Below, in pieces: positions 52,191 to 61,053 of a stretch of DNA of 64,000 bases. The stretch is taken from positions 682,001 to 746,000 of the forward strand of contig NZ_JAHUWT010000003.1 in NCBI RefSeq assembly GCF_019218885.1. Reading direction: 5' to 3'. A model generated the notes under the pieces. The model saw only the letters and a program-made list of their open reading frames with translations. It ran no database searches and had not been told where the DNA came from. The position numbers and the translations under genes are program-made. How positions within the stretch are numbered: position 1 is the first letter of the stretch; the number at the start of each line of letters is the position of its first letter. This stretch comes from Bordetella sp. BOR01. Lineage in GTDB: Bacteria > Pseudomonadota > Gammaproteobacteria > Burkholderiales > Burkholderiaceae_B.

Positions 52191-53557
52191 GATTTTTTCT
52201 GGGGACGCTGCCAGCCCTCGATAGTGGTCTGGCGTGCCCGCGAGACAGTCAGTTGGCCGGCCGGCGCGTCGCGTGTCAGGGTGGTGCCCGCGCCCAGTGT
52301 GGCGCCGCGGCCCACGCGCACGGGCGCGACCAATTGCGTGTCCGACCCGATGAAGGCATCGTCTTCGATGACGGTACGGTGCTTGTTGGCGCCATCGTAG
52401 TTGCAGGTAATGGTGCCGGCGCCCACATTCACGCGCGCGCCGATATCAGCGTCGCCGACGTAGGCCAGGTGGTTGGCCTTGCTGTCAGCATCGAACACGC
52501 TGTTCTTGATTTCGACGAAATTGCCGACATGAGTGCGATCGCCCAGGCTGGCGCCCGGCCTCAGGCGGGCATAGGGGCCGATGCGCGCATCGCGGCCCAC
52601 GGTGGCCTGCTGCACGTGGCTGAATGCCTCGATATGCGTACCCGCGCCCACCGACACGTCACGCAGCACGCAATGCGGGCCCACGCGCACACCGTCGGCC
52701 AGCTCGACCTTGCCTTCGAACACGCAGCCCACGTCGATGAATACATCGCGTCCGCAGGTCAGCGTGCCGCGCACGTCGAATCGCGCCGGGTCGGCCAGCG
52801 TGACGCCGGCCTCGAGCAGGAGGCGCGCCTGTTCGTGCTGCCAGCGGCGTTCCAGTTCGGCCTGCTGCACCCGGCTGTTGACGCCCAGGGTTTCCCAGCC
52901 GGCCCCGGGTTGTGCCGCGCCGACGGGCACGCCATCGGCCACGGCCAGGCCCACCACGTCGGTCAGGTAGTACTCGCCCTGGGCATTGTTGTTGTCGATG
53001 CGGCCCAGCCAGTCTTTGAGTTGCGCCGTGGGCGCCACCAGGATACCGGTGTTCACTTCGCGGATGGCGCGCTCGACTTCGCTGGCGTCTTTGTGTTCGA
53101 CGATGCGCTGCACCTGGCCTTGTTCGTTGCGCACGATGCGGCCGTAGCCGGTAGCATCGTCCAGGATCTCGGTCAGCACGGCCGCCCCCTGTCCGCGCGC
53201 CTGCAGCAATCGGCGCAAGGTATCGGGCTGCACCAGCGGCACGTCGCCGTACAGCACCAGGGTGACGTCGTCTTTGCCGTCTTCCTGCAGCAAGGGCACG
53301 GCCTGCTGCACCGCGTGGCCGGTGCCCTGCTGCGGCTGTTGCAAGGCGAAGCTCACCCCGGCGCGGCCCTCGAAGGCGGCGCGCACGCGGTCGGCGCCAT
53401 GGCCCACCACGACCACGATACGGCCGGGCTCGAGTTGGCTGGCGCTGTCGAGCACGTGTTCAAGCATGGGCTTGCCGGCCAGGGAATGCAGCACTTTGGG
53501 AAGATCGGACTGCATGCGTTTGCCCAGTCCGGCGGCAAGAATTACGACATTTAGCAT
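52187..53557 (-). CDS. glmU: Bifunctional GlcNAc-1-P uridyltransferase / GlcN-1-P acetyltransferase
   Basis: This 456-residue enzyme has an N-terminal pyrophosphorylase domain with [20 protein letters not shown] and YGDVPLV, and a C-terminal left-handed beta-helix with [20 protein letters not shown] and VEIKNS, then [17 protein letters not shown]. It converts glucosamine-1-phosphate to UDP-GlcNAc, following GlmS and GlmM. The usual length is about 455. The short RBS region before ATG 53557 is AT-richer than its flanks. The gene overlaps the MFS gene by 4 nt at its 3' end. Confidence 0.97.
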   Translation of the reverse strand: MLNVVILAAGLGKRMQSDLPKVLHSLAGKPMLEHVLDSASQLEPGRIVVVVGHGADRVRAAFEGRAGVSFALQQPQQGTGHAVQQAVPLLQEDGKDDVTLVLYGDVPLVQPDTLRRLLQARGQGAAVLTEILDDATGYGRIVRNEQGQVQRIVEHKDASEVERAIREVNTGILVAPTAQLKDWLGRIDNNNAQGEYYLTDVVGLAVADGVPVGAAQPGAGWETLGVNSRVQQAELERRWQHEQARLLLEAGVTLADPARFDVRGTLTCGRDVFIDVGCVFEGKVELADGVRVGPHCVLRDVSVGAGTHIEAFSHVQQATVGRDARIGPYARLRPGASLGDRTHVGNFVEIKNSVFDADSKANHLAYVGDADIGARVNVGAGTITCNYDGANKHRTVIEDDAFIGSDTQLVAPVRVGRGATLGAGTTLTRDAPAGQLTVSRARQTTIEGWQRPQKKS

Positions 53558-53617
53558 AGGTGTGAAAGCGGCATAAGAGGGCGGGTGGGATACCCACCGC
53601 GCGATTGAAGCGGAAGA

Positions 53618-54313
53618 TTATGACTTGCGTGGTGCCGGCGCGCGCTTGGCCGCAGCTTTGCGGGGCGCACGCTTGCGCGGGGCCGGGCTGTCTTGCCCGG
53701 CTGATGGCGTCTTGGCCTTGGGCGGCGTGTCCGATGCCGAGGCATCGGGCATGGTGGCGGCGGTGGCGGTGGCAAGCTGGTTGAACTGCTGCTGCAGCAG
53801 GTTCCACCATGCCTGCGACGCCGACTGCGCGGCCTGGCTGACCTGGTCGGCCGCCGAGGCGTCGGGGCTGGCCTGCCCGGCCGAAGCATCGCCATCGGCA
53901 GCTGGCGATGGCGCGGATTGCGCCGCGGGCCGTGGCGCCGCAGCGGCCGGCTTCAGGCCCAGCACGACTTCCAGGGGCGAAGCATCGCCGCCTGCGGCGG
54001 CACCGCCCACGAAAGAGCGCAGGGTGGCAATGGTGGCGCGCTGCACTTCCATCCCCTGGATGGTGCTCGACAGCATCGACAAGTTCATGCGCAGCCAGTT
54101 TTCCACGGAACGCAGCTCGGCGATGCGACGCTCGAGGTCTTCAAGGTTCATGGGCGGCGTCATAGGCAAGGCCTGGGCCAGGCCGCCCGGGCCCGCCAGC
54201 CCGGCCCATGCCTTGCGCATCATTTCCATGCTGGCCAGCAGGGGGTTGCCGGAAAGGTCGCCGCCTTGCCCCAGGCCGGGCAGGACGAACGGGTTGGTAT
54301 TCGAATCGGACAT
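53618..54313 (-). CDS. PhaM-like polyhydroxyalkanoate granule protein
   Basis: This 231-residue protein has an N-terminal helical region (LLASMEMMRKAWAGL, then MNLEDLERRIAELRSVENWL) and a C-terminal Lys/Arg/Ala/Pro-rich tail (PRKRAPRKAAAKRAPAPRKS) like the DNA-binding PAKKA-type tail of Ralstonia PhaM. PhaM links PHB granules to the nucleoid and activates PHB synthase. The middle (about 115-195) is low-complexity and Ala-rich. No phaC/phaZ gene is in the window. The gene lies 28 nt after the glycine-zipper gene and 60 nt before glmU; a promoter of its own is not evident. Confidence 0.72.
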   Translation of the reverse strand: MSDSNTNPFVLPGLGQGGDLSGNPLLASMEMMRKAWAGLAGPGGLAQALPMTPPMNLEDLERRIAELRSVENWLRMNLSMLSSTIQGMEVQRATIATLRSFVGGAAAGGDASPLEVVLGLKPAAAAPRPAAQSAPSPAADGDASAGQASPDASAADQVSQAAQSASQAWWNLLQQQFNQLATATAATMPDASASDTPPKAKTPSAGQDSPAPRKRAPRKAAAKRAPAPRKS

Positions 54314-54341
54314 TCAGTCTCCAGGAACGCGCGAGGTACGC

Positions 54342-54995
54342 CTAGCGCGGCAGCACTTGGCCGTTCTCGACCCGTACATGGTCGCCCGACGCATAGGCGA
54401 AGGGTTGTGCGCTACGGAACATGCGCGTGCTGCCGTCGTTCATGCGCACGGTCATCTCGTAGTGCGTCACCGTCTGTTGCTGTCTGATATTACGCTCGAT
54501 TTCATGACCTGCCAAAGCACCGCCCAGGGCGCCCAGCACGGTCAGCGCGTCCTTGCCGTGGCCGCCGCCGAACTGGTGGCCGACCACGCCGCCCACGACC
54601 CCGCCAGCGACCGTGCCCACGACGTTATTACCTTGGTTCTGCACCGGCGCCTGGACAGGGCGGATGGTTTCGACCACGCCGCAATCGGCGCAGGTGGCAG
54701 GCTTGGCCGCCGGCTTGGGCGCCGGGGCAGCCTTGGGGGCGGTGGCGACCTTGGCGGGCACTGGGGGAGCCGGGGGCGCTGCAGGCTGGGCCTGGCCCTG
54801 TTCGGCCGCCTGGGCCTGGGCCTCGTGAAGCGGAGGCTGCTGCCCGGACGATTCGGCCCACGGAGTAGGCAACCAACCCACCAGCGCCGCCGCGGCAATT
54901 GCGCACAAGACGATGACCGACCCGGCGGCGGTGGCCACCAGGGGATGCAGGCCGCGGCGCCGAGTTTCGCCCGGGGCGGGAACAGGAGTATTCAT
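54342..54995 (-). CDS. Glycine-zipper (2TM/SlyB-like) envelope protein
   Basis: This 217-residue protein has an uncleaved N-terminal membrane helix (about 17-42, VATAAGSVIVLCAIAAAALV), a long Ala/Pro/Gln-rich linker and a glycine-zipper segment (VVGTVAGGVVGGVVGHQFGG) near residue 128, with a second GALGGALAGHEIE repeat. The C-terminal part (VTHYEMTVRMNDGSTRMF) resembles Rick_17kDa/SlyB-type domains. It probably inserts in or spans the envelope. ATG 54995 follows AGGAGTATTC-type context inverted and starts the membrane helix; the longer frame does not. Function unknown. Confidence 0.72.
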   Translation of the reverse strand: MNTPVPAPGETRRRGLHPLVATAAGSVIVLCAIAAAALVGWLPTPWAESSGQQPPLHEAQAQAAEQGQAQPAAPPAPPVPAKVATAPKAAPAPKPAAKPATCADCGVVETIRPVQAPVQNQGNNVVGTVAGGVVGGVVGHQFGGGHGKDALTVLGALGGALAGHEIERNIRQQQTVTHYEMTVRMNDGSTRMFRSAQPFAYASGDHVRVENGQVLPR

Positions 54996-55117
54996 GATGG
55001 TTCTCCAGACAGTACGGCCCGTTGTATAGCATCTGGCCACGGTATCGGCGTATTGCGATAGTGACCCTTTGCAAGACATGGCCGGACGATCGGCTCGCAT
55101 TCTGGGACAATGGCCAG

Positions 55118-55345
55118 ATGGATAAGCCGATTCCTTTGCCCGAGCTTGAACAGGCCATTAATTATTGGCGCAACCGGCTGCCTTCGCAAGGCGATGAATC
55201 GCGCCTGTGCGCCCAGGCTGCTGCCCTGGCCACGCCGTACGCCCTGATGATCATCGGCCACCGGCGCGAGATTGCGGCAGGAGAACTAGGCCCGGCGGCC
55301 CTGGCCGCCTACCGGGGCTGGCGCGCGGCCCACGGGGCTGAATAG
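55118..55345 (+). CDS. DUF3717 family protein
   Basis: This 75-residue protein has the pattern LPELEQAINYWRNRLPSQGD, CAQAAALATPYALMII and a final AAYRGWRAAHG. DUF3717 is a small cytoplasmic family found mainly in Burkholderiales and has no known function. ATG 55118 matches the family start; the upstream in-frame codons look like leader DNA. The gene is convergent with sco, and the second REPIN-like repeat lies just after it (55364-55450). Confidence 0.75.
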   Translation: MDKPIPLPELEQAINYWRNRLPSQGDESRLCAQAAALATPYALMIIGHRREIAAGELGPAALAAYRGWRAAHGAE

Positions 55346-55363
55346 GGGGACGGTCTAATTTCG

Positions 55364-55450
55364 GGTGTCAGGCTCCGCAGGTGCCTGACACCATTGTGTG
55401 CCACGACTGTCTCAACAGTACGGTGTCAGGCACCTGCGGAGCCTGACACC
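55364..55450. repeat. REPIN-like paired palindromes, copy 2
   Basis: Two perfect 29-nt palindrome-bearing units (55364-55392 and 55422-55450) are exact reverse complements of one another, separated by a 29-nt spacer. Each unit folds on its own: GGTGTCAGGC pairs with GCCTGACACC. The spacer shares ATTGTGTGCCA and CTGTCTC-type stretches with copy 1. The element is tail-to-tail between the DUF3717 gene and sco. It probably also serves as a bidirectional terminator. Confidence 0.88.
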
Positions 55451-55467
55451 TGTCGGCTGCCCGCCCC

Positions 55468-56076
55468 TTACGAGTCCAGCAGTGCCTTGATGTCGTGGGC
55501 CAGCGCGTCGGCCCCTGCGTTGTTGCTGGCCAGCACGCGCGATTCGCCCTTGCCGTCGAACAGGTAAAAGGCCGCGGTGTGGTCCATGGTGTAGTTCTTG
55601 CCGCCTTCGGTGGGTACCTTGGCGTAATAAGCCTTGAAAGAGGCCGCCGCCTGCTTGACCTGCTCGGGCGTGCCCGTCAGGCCCAGGAAGCGCGGATCGA
55701 ACGTCGTTACATATTGCTTGAGGATGTCGGCCGTATCGCGCTCGGGATCGACCGTGATCATCAGCACCTGCACGCGGTCGGCGTCATCGCCCAGTTTTTG
55801 CATGACCTGCGACAGTTCGGCCAGCGAGGTGGGGCACACGTCGGGGCACTGGGTAAAGCCGAAGAACACCACCGTGACCTTGCCGGCAAAGTCTTGCAGG
55901 GTACGGGCCTGGCCATTGTGGTCGGTCAGGGCCAGTGCCTTGCCCAACTGGGTGCCGCTGATGTCGTTACCCTTGAAGCTGGGGGCGGGGTCGCCGCAGG
56001 CAGCCAGGGCGCCGGCCAGCGCAACGGCTGCCGCGCCGCGCAGCAGCGCGCGGCGGTGGGTGGAAAACACGGACAT
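55468..56076 (-). CDS. SCO1/SenC copper chaperone for cytochrome oxidase
   Basis: This 202-residue protein has a lipobox (GALAACGD, about residue 27), so it is a lipoprotein, and a thioredoxin fold with the copper motif FTQCPDVCPTSL (CxxxC) and later His in the MDHTAAFYLF segment. SCO proteins deliver copper to the CuA site of subunit II. It is the last gene of the leftward oxidase cluster, after ctaB (18 nt). A second Sco-like protein is encoded at 58045-58677, in which the CxxxC is present in a different context. Confidence 0.92.
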   Translation of the reverse strand: MSVFSTHRRALLRGAAAVALAGALAACGDPAPSFKGNDISGTQLGKALALTDHNGQARTLQDFAGKVTVVFFGFTQCPDVCPTSLAELSQVMQKLGDDADRVQVLMITVDPERDTADILKQYVTTFDPRFLGLTGTPEQVKQAAASFKAYYAKVPTEGGKNYTMDHTAAFYLFDGKGESRVLASNNAGADALAHDIKALLDS

Positions 56077-56094
56077 GAAGCAAGGTCTCCGAGA

Positions 56095-56988
56095 TCAGGC
56101 CAGCAGGCCGGCCCAGTGGTCCACCAGCAAGGCGGCAAACAGCAGCGCCAGGTACAGGATGGAAAAGCGGAACATGCGGCGCGCCAGGGCATCGCTGTAC
56201 TGGCGGTACAGGCGCCAGGCATAGGCCACGAACATGCCTCCCAGCGCCAGGGCGCATGCCAGGTACAGCAACCCGCTCATGCGAATGATGTAGGGCAGCG
56301 TGGTGGTGGCGACCAGCGCCAGGCTGTAGAGCAGGATATGCAGGCGCGTGAACTGCTGCCCGTGCGTGACCGGCAGCATGGGCAGGCCGGCCTTGGCGTA
56401 ATCATGGTTGCGGTATAGCGCCAGAGCCCAGAAATGAGGCGGCGTCCAGATGAAGATGATCAGTACCAGCACCCAGGCTTCGGCCGGTACGGCGTCGGCC
56501 ACGGCTGCCCAGCCCAGGGCCGGGGGCATGGCGCCCGACAGGCCGCCGATGACGATATTCTGCGGCGTGCGCGGCTTGAGGATGACGGTATAAATGACCG
56601 CGTAGCCCACGAAGGTGGCGAAGGTCAGCCACATGGTCAGGGGGTTGACCAGGTGGTATAGCACCAGCATGCCCGCGCCACCCAGCAGGCCCGACAGGGT
56701 GATGACCTGGGTGGAAGAAATCGTGCCGCGTGCCGTGGCGCGGCGCGCCGTGCGCAGCATGCGCGCGTCGATTTCCTGCTCGATCAGGCAATTGATGGCG
56801 AACGCCGCGGCGGCCAGCAGCCAGATGCCGATGGTGCCGAACACCACGCGGCCGGGATCGGGCAAGCCGGGCACGGCCAGGAACATGCCGATGATGGCGC
56901 AGAAAACGGCTAGCTGCGTCACGCGCGGCTTGGTCAGCACGAGGTACTGGCGCAGTAGTCCGGATTGGGAGGCGGCAAGGCTGGTCAT
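56095..56988 (-). CDS. ctaB: Protoheme IX farnesyltransferase
   Basis: This 297-residue UbiA-family membrane protein has about eight to nine hydrophobic segments and the prenyl-diphosphate motif [20 protein letters not shown] (NxxxDxxxD type) near residue 63. A second Asp-bearing loop ([16 protein letters not shown]) is also seen. It adds farnesyl to heme B, giving heme O for the oxidase. The gene lies 9 nt after ctaA on the same strand, matching the usual ctaA-ctaB order. Confidence 0.95.
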   Translation of the reverse strand: MTSLAASQSGLLRQYLVLTKPRVTQLAVFCAIIGMFLAVPGLPDPGRVVFGTIGIWLLAAAAFAINCLIEQEIDARMLRTARRATARGTISSTQVITLSGLLGGAGMLVLYHLVNPLTMWLTFATFVGYAVIYTVILKPRTPQNIVIGGLSGAMPPALGWAAVADAVPAEAWVLVLIIFIWTPPHFWALALYRNHDYAKAGLPMLPVTHGQQFTRLHILLYSLALVATTTLPYIIRMSGLLYLACALALGGMFVAYAWRLYRQYSDALARRMFRFSILYLALLFAALLVDHWAGLLA

Positions 56989-56997
56989 AAGGCTATT

Positions 56998-58026
56998 TTA
57001 AACGTGCTGGCGCTCAGGGGCTGACGCCGGGGCGCGCCCGGCGGAGGACAGGCGCACCAGCATGACGACGCAGGCCAGGGTCAGGCCGGCCGCACCGCCA
57101 TTGTGCAGCACGGCGATCAAGAGCGGCCATTGGAAGAAAATGGTGGTCAGGCCGGTGAACAACTGCGCGGCCAGCAGCGCCAGCGCCAGGGTGGCCGGGC
57201 CGCGCAGGCCGGGCTCGGCGCGCAGCCGCCAGGCCAGCACGCCCAGGTAGGCCAGTACGACAAAGGCGAAATTGCGGTGTACCCAGTGAATGGCGGTCAG
57301 GGCGTTCTGCGAGATCATTTCGCCCGACGGCAGTTCGCCCAGCCCCCGGATGACCGAGAACCCGCTATGGAAGTCCATGTCGGGCAGCCACTGGCCGTGG
57401 CAGGTGGGGAAATCCAGGCAAGCCAGCGCGGCGTAGTTGGTACTGACCCAGCCACCCAGGGTGATTTGCACCAGCAGCAGCAGCATGCCGCCCACCAGCC
57501 AGGGCCGCCAGCGCGCGGCCCGGGCCGGCAATGGCAGGTGCGGGCGTTCGCGAGCCGATAGCCAGGTCATCAGTGCCAGCACCGACAGCCCGAATACCAG
57601 GTGCGCGGTGACCACCGCGGGCATCAGCTTGTGCGTGACGGTCCAGGCGCCGAAGGCGCCCTGCACGCACACGGCCACCAGCGTGGTGATCGCCAGCGCG
57701 GGCGAACGGCCCAGTTCGCGGCGATAACGCCACGCCATGAACACGATGGCGATGATCAGCATGCCCAGGAAGGCGCCGACGTAGCGATGGATCATTTCGA
57801 TCCAGGCCTTTGACAGGGTGACGGGTCCGAAGGGCATGGCTTGCGATGCCTGATGGATGTCGCCCATGGCGCCCAGGGGCGTCACCTTGCCGTAGCAACC
57901 GGGCCAATCGGGGCAGCCCAGGCCGGAATCGGTCAGGCGCACGAAGGCGCCGAACATGATCAGGTCCAGTGTCAGGAACCAGGTGAAGAAAACCAGCTTG
58001 CGGTAGCGTTGCTTGATGCGGTACAT
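56998..58026 (-). CDS. ctaA: Heme A synthase (COX15/CtaA)
   Basis: This 342-residue membrane protein has about eight hydrophobic segments, with GAFVRLTDSGLGCPDWPGCY after TM1 and MIHRYVGAFLGML, where His is a heme ligand candidate. The CPDWPGC cysteine pair is the redox-active pair of the family, and ASNYAALACLDFPTC-type residues (ALACLDFPTCHGQWLP) follow in the second half. It oxidises heme O to heme A. It lies 18 nt after the Sco-like gene and 9 nt before ctaB. Confidence 0.95.
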   Translation of the reverse strand: MYRIKQRYRKLVFFTWFLTLDLIMFGAFVRLTDSGLGCPDWPGCYGKVTPLGAMGDIHQASQAMPFGPVTLSKAWIEMIHRYVGAFLGMLIIAIVFMAWRYRRELGRSPALAITTLVAVCVQGAFGAWTVTHKLMPAVVTAHLVFGLSVLALMTWLSARERPHLPLPARAARWRPWLVGGMLLLLVQITLGGWVSTNYAALACLDFPTCHGQWLPDMDFHSGFSVIRGLGELPSGEMISQNALTAIHWVHRNFAFVVLAYLGVLAWRLRAEPGLRGPATLALALLAAQLFTGLTTIFFQWPLLIAVLHNGGAAGLTLACVVMLVRLSSAGRAPASAPERQHV

Positions 58027-58044
58027 GGCGTGAATGCAGGCCTG

Positions 58045-58677
58045 CTAGCCGATGCGCGAGCTGTAGACCAGCTTGCTGATGTCTTTGCGCACTTTGACGC
58101 CATCGGCGTCGGCGGGGAATTGCAGCATCAGGTTGCCCAGCGGGTCGATGACCCAGATGGGGTCGAGCAGCCCGGGCTGGCCCGCCACGGTGTCGCGCGC
58201 CAGCAGGAAGCGCGCCAGTTGCTCGGGGCGCGCCCGCACCATCACGGTGCCCTGGTAGGCCTCGAGCACCTTGGCCGGCACGTCCCCGTCGTCGGTGATG
58301 AACCAGACGCGCGCCAGGCGATCGACGTTCTTGCCCTGGCTGGCGTGCGAGTTGCGGGTGATGAATAGCTTGCGTGCGCAGGCTTCGGGGCAAGCCGCCT
58401 CGCCGGCGCTGACCAGCAGCCACTTGCCGCGCAGGCTTTGCAGGTCGAAGGGCTGGCCGTCCAGCGTGGTGAGCTGCAGGTCCTGGGCCGCCGGCACGGG
58501 GCGCTGCGGATCGAGCAAGGTGCCGTAGTTGCTGGACTCGTCAGGCCACCACTGCGGGTTGCTGTACATCACGAAGGCCGCCAGGATGGGCGCCAGCGAG
58601 CACAGGAACACCAGCACCAGCGGCACCAGCGAGCGCTTCTTGGCGGGGGTGGAGGCAATAGGGGTTTCGCGAGCCAC
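58045..58677 (-). CDS. Sco-like transmembrane protein of oxidase assembly
   Basis: This 210-residue protein has one N-terminal membrane helix (about 17-36, PLVLVFLCSLAPILAAFVMY) and a thioredoxin-like periplasmic part with LRGKWLLVSAGEAACPEACA, in which CPEAC is a CxxxC-type copper motif. It resembles the transmembrane SCO relatives seen between SURF1 and ctaA in Burkholderiales. The start is GTG 58677 (RBS AGGAA); the longer upstream frame overlaps SURF1 out of context. It should help copper delivery or redox maturation; direct copper binding here is not shown. Confidence 0.78.
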   Translation of the reverse strand: MARETPIASTPAKKRSLVPLVLVFLCSLAPILAAFVMYSNPQWWPDESSNYGTLLDPQRPVPAAQDLQLTTLDGQPFDLQSLRGKWLLVSAGEAACPEACARKLFITRNSHASQGKNVDRLARVWFITDDGDVPAKVLEAYQGTVMVRARPEQLARFLLARDTVAGQPGLLDPIWVIDPLGNLMLQFPADADGVKVRKDISKLVYSSRIG

Positions 58678-58718
58678 GGATTGTTTTCCTGAGAATCGTA
58701 TTGTGGGTAGAACAGGCG

Positions 58719-59486
58719 TCAGCCCGCCGGACGGCTGCGCCGCAGGCCGCGCCAGGCCACCACCAGCCAGGCAATGGCGGCAATGGCGGCGAACGAGAAC
58801 CACTGCAGGGCATAGCCCTGGTTCTGGTCATAGTCCACCGAGGGTTGCGGCCAGTCGCGCACCAGCCCGTCGTCACCGCGGGTCTGCATCAATACCGTCG
58901 GCAACAGCGTCAGGCCGGTGGCTTGCGCATAAGCCGACAGTTCAAGGTTCTGTACCTGCGGCACGACGCCGCCGGCCACCGGCAGTGTAGCGGGCAGTTG
59001 GCCTTGCTGCGAACCGCCCAGGGCCCAGAGCTCGAACAAGCGCGGCACGCGCGGCGATAGCTCGCCGGTGATGCCGTGCTGGCCGTCCGGCGTGGCCGGC
59101 AGTGGCGGGCTGGCCTGGCCCGGTTCGGCACGCGGCAGCCAGCCGCGCAGCACCAGCACCGCGCTGTGGCGCGCGGGGTCCAGCAACAGCGGCGTGGCCA
59201 GCCAGTAGCCCGGCCTGCCTTCCTGATTGCGGTTCTGCAGTAGTACGCTGTACTGGGCCAGCCATTGCCCGTTGGCCCGGGCCGGGCGCCAGGCGCCCAG
59301 TTCTGCCGGTGCGGTGGCCGGTGCCAGGGCCAGTGGCGGCTGGGCACGGCCGGCCTGGATCGCCGCCAGGATGGCCCGGCGCTCGTCGGCACGCCGCAAC
59401 TGCCACGCGCCCAGCGAAGCCAGGATCGCGACAGCCACGCCCAGCAGCACCAGGGCTGCCAAGGTACGGCGAACTGAATGAGCCAT
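58719..59486 (-). CDS. SURF1 family oxidase biogenesis protein
   Basis: This 255-residue protein has two terminal membrane helices (about 8-27 and 225-245) flanking a periplasmic domain with GAWQLRRADERRAILA, NRNQEGRPGYWLATPL and RGWLPRAEPG, typical SURF1 features. SURF1 supports heme A insertion into subunit I. The gene lies 41 nt upstream of the Sco-like gene in the cluster, while its own start faces the small twin-TM gene at 59521 on the other strand across 34 nt. Confidence 0.9.
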   Translation of the reverse strand: MAHSVRRTLAALVLLGVAVAILASLGAWQLRRADERRAILAAIQAGRAQPPLALAPATAPAELGAWRPARANGQWLAQYSVLLQNRNQEGRPGYWLATPLLLDPARHSAVLVLRGWLPRAEPGQASPPLPATPDGQHGITGELSPRVPRLFELWALGGSQQGQLPATLPVAGGVVPQVQNLELSAYAQATGLTLLPTVLMQTRGDDGLVRDWPQPSVDYDQNQGYALQWFSFAAIAAIAWLVVAWRGLRRSRPAG

Positions 59487-59520
59487 GTCTGCAATAATCC
59501 CGTTTTACCCGGAGGCCAAA

Positions 59521-59721
59521 ATGCGCGTAATCGTCGCCCTGGCTTTCATCGGTATCTTGGCCAGCCTGGCATCAGCCCTGGTCTACCTGATGAGGGACAA
59601 GGGCACCACCAACCGGACGGTCAACGCACTGACCGTGCGTATCGGGCTATCGGTAGCCCTGTTCCTGTTCGTTCTGCTGGCCCATCACCTGGGCTGGATA
59701 GAAAGTACAGGCATTAGATAG
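59521..59721 (+). CDS. DUF2909 small twin-transmembrane protein
   Basis: This 66-residue protein has two hydrophobic helices (about 3-22 and 43-60) joined by a charged loop MRDKGTTNRTVNALTVRIGL. This matches the DUF2909/twin-TM family commonly found inside Burkholderiales cytochrome oxidase clusters. It is the only gene of the cluster on the plus strand. CCGGAGG lies 5 nt before ATG 59521. A strong terminator begins right at its stop codon. A role in oxidase assembly is suggested by location only. Confidence 0.8.
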   Translation: MRVIVALAFIGILASLASALVYLMRDKGTTNRTVNALTVRIGLSVALFLFVLLAHHLGWIESTGIR

Positions 59722-59748
59722 GAACCGGATCGGCCGGTTCCGGTTTTT
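59721..59748 (+). terminator. Rho-independent terminator of DUF2909 gene
   Basis: An 8-bp stem GGAACCGG/CCGGTTCC with loop ATCGG is followed by GG and five T. It starts at the last base of the stop codon. It also lies near the end of the leftward ctaE region. Confidence 0.75.
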
Positions 59749-59782
59749 CGCAGGCCAAGCCAGCGGCCCTGCCAGCGTGCGA

Positions 59783-59900
59783 TGCCCCCTCGCGGGGGCA
59801 TTTAGCGCACCGGCCTGCCCGAAGCGGGGACGCGCGGATCCGGCTTTGCCGGTCCGCAGCGTCGCCCCCTGGGGGGTAGCGCGCAGCGCTTCGGGGGGAC
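59783..59900. repeat. Cluster of GC-rich hairpins between convergent transcripts
   Basis: Several inverted repeats lie in tandem: TGCCCCC-TCGC-GGGGGCA (59783-59800), then an imperfect one around GGATCCGGC-TTT-GCCGGTCC (59837-59855), then CGCCCCC-TGGGGGG (59864-59878). They sit after the plus-strand terminator and just downstream of ctaE on the minus strand. They look like repeat-type transcription ends for ctaE; their number in the genome cannot be judged here. Confidence 0.5.
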
Positions 59901-59906
59901 TACTTC

Positions 59907-60782
59907 CTAGAACCAGTACACGAACAGGTACAGGCCCAGCCAGACGACGTCGACAAAGTGCCAGTACCAGGCCGCGCCCTCGAAACCGAAATGGTGCTCG
60001 GCGGTGAAGTGGCCCCGCATCAGGCGGATCAGGATGACCGTCAGCATGGTGGCACCCATGATGACGTGAAAGCCGTGGAAGCCGGTAAGCATGTAGAACA
60101 GCGAACCGTACACGCCCGAGTTGAATTTCAGGTTCAGCTCGGTGATGGCGTGGTGGTATTCGTAGGCCTGACAGGCCACGAACACGAAGCCCAGGATCAC
60201 CGTGGCCAGCAGCCAGAGCTTGGTCTTGCCGCGGTGGTTCTCGCGCAGCGCGTGGTGGGCAATGGTCAGCGTCACGCCCGAGCTCAGCAGCAGCGCGGTG
60301 TTGATGGTGGGCAGCCAGAACGGGCCGACCGTCTGGAAGTGCTCGACGATGCCGGCCGGGCCGAAGTTGGGCCAGGTTCCCTGGAAGTCGGGCCACAGCA
60401 ACATGCGGTGGTCGAAATCGGACAGCCACGGCGTGGTGATGGTGCGCACATACCACAGCGCGCCGAAGAAGCCGGCGAAGAACATGACTTCCGAGAAGAT
60501 GAACCAGCTCATGCCCCAGCGGTACGACAGGTCGATGCGCTTGCTGTTCAGGCCGCTCTCGGATTCATGGATGGCGTCGCCGAACCAGAAATACAGCACG
60601 GTGACCAGGCCGATGACGCCGGCCAGCACCAGCCACTTGCCCCAGCTGACATCGTTGACCCAGGCGGCCGCGCCGATGCCCATGGCCAGCAGGGCCAGGG
60701 CGTTGCGCACGGGATGGCCCGAATCCGCCGGTACGTAGTAGTACGGTGCCTCTTTACCTTGAACCGAGTGGCTTGCACTCAT
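59907..60782 (-). CDS. ctaE: Cytochrome c oxidase subunit III
   Basis: This 291-residue membrane protein has seven hydrophobic segments and subunit III patterns: YRWGMSWFIFSEVMFFAGFF (Glu in TM), LLSSGVTLTIAHHALR and FYMLTGFHGFHVIMGATMLT, ending WHFVDVVWLGLYLFVYWF. It stabilises subunit I and the proton uptake path of the oxidase. It follows the DUF2970 gene after 40 nt. The long gap downstream to SURF1, with a plus-strand gene in it, splits the cluster into two transcripts. Confidence 0.96.
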   Translation of the reverse strand: MSASHSVQGKEAPYYYVPADSGHPVRNALALLAMGIGAAAWVNDVSWGKWLVLAGVIGLVTVLYFWFGDAIHESESGLNSKRIDLSYRWGMSWFIFSEVMFFAGFFGALWYVRTITTPWLSDFDHRMLLWPDFQGTWPNFGPAGIVEHFQTVGPFWLPTINTALLLSSGVTLTIAHHALRENHRGKTKLWLLATVILGFVFVACQAYEYHHAITELNLKFNSGVYGSLFYMLTGFHGFHVIMGATMLTVILIRLMRGHFTAEHHFGFEGAAWYWHFVDVVWLGLYLFVYWF

Positions 60783-60822
60783 GGTCTTCTCCCTGGTACT
60801 GATTTGTTGAAATGCTTGCTGC

Positions 60823-61047
60823 TTACGTCAGGCTGGCAACGGCCCAGCGCACGATGACGACCAGCACCAGCACAAATATCACTCCGGCCAGCAGGCCCGC
60901 CACGATCAGGTGCACGGGGTTGAGCTTGCTGCCATCTTCTTCGTAGCCCGCACCCCGGCGCACGCCGAACATGCCCCACAGCACCGCCTTGAGCGTCTGC
61001 AGGAAATTCAGCTTGCGGCGCGAGGCGTCGCGGATGTCGTGTGTCAT
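60823..61047 (-). CDS. DUF2970 small membrane protein
   Basis: This 74-residue protein has a soluble N-terminal part (RRKLNFLQTLKAVLWGMFGV) and one hydrophobic C-terminal helix (LIVAGLLAGVIFVLVLVVIV). DUF2970 genes sit between ctaD/ctaG and ctaE in many Burkholderiales. It lies only 6 nt after the 41-residue assembly protein gene. Function not established. Confidence 0.85.
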   Translation of the reverse strand: MTHDIRDASRRKLNFLQTLKAVLWGMFGVRRGAGYEEDGSKLNPVHLIVAGLLAGVIFVLVLVVIVRWAVASLT

Positions 61048-61053
61048 GTGCCC

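Noticed and set aside
52118-53554. 478-codon open frame antisense to glmU
   Set aside because: It covers glmU almost exactly on the opposite strand and reads as low-complexity Ala/Gly/Gln-rich sequence.
59783-59900. Considering the hairpin cluster before ctaE as a small-RNA gene
   Set aside because: The hairpins lack a promoter and conserved body and are better explained as transcription ends or intergenic repeats.
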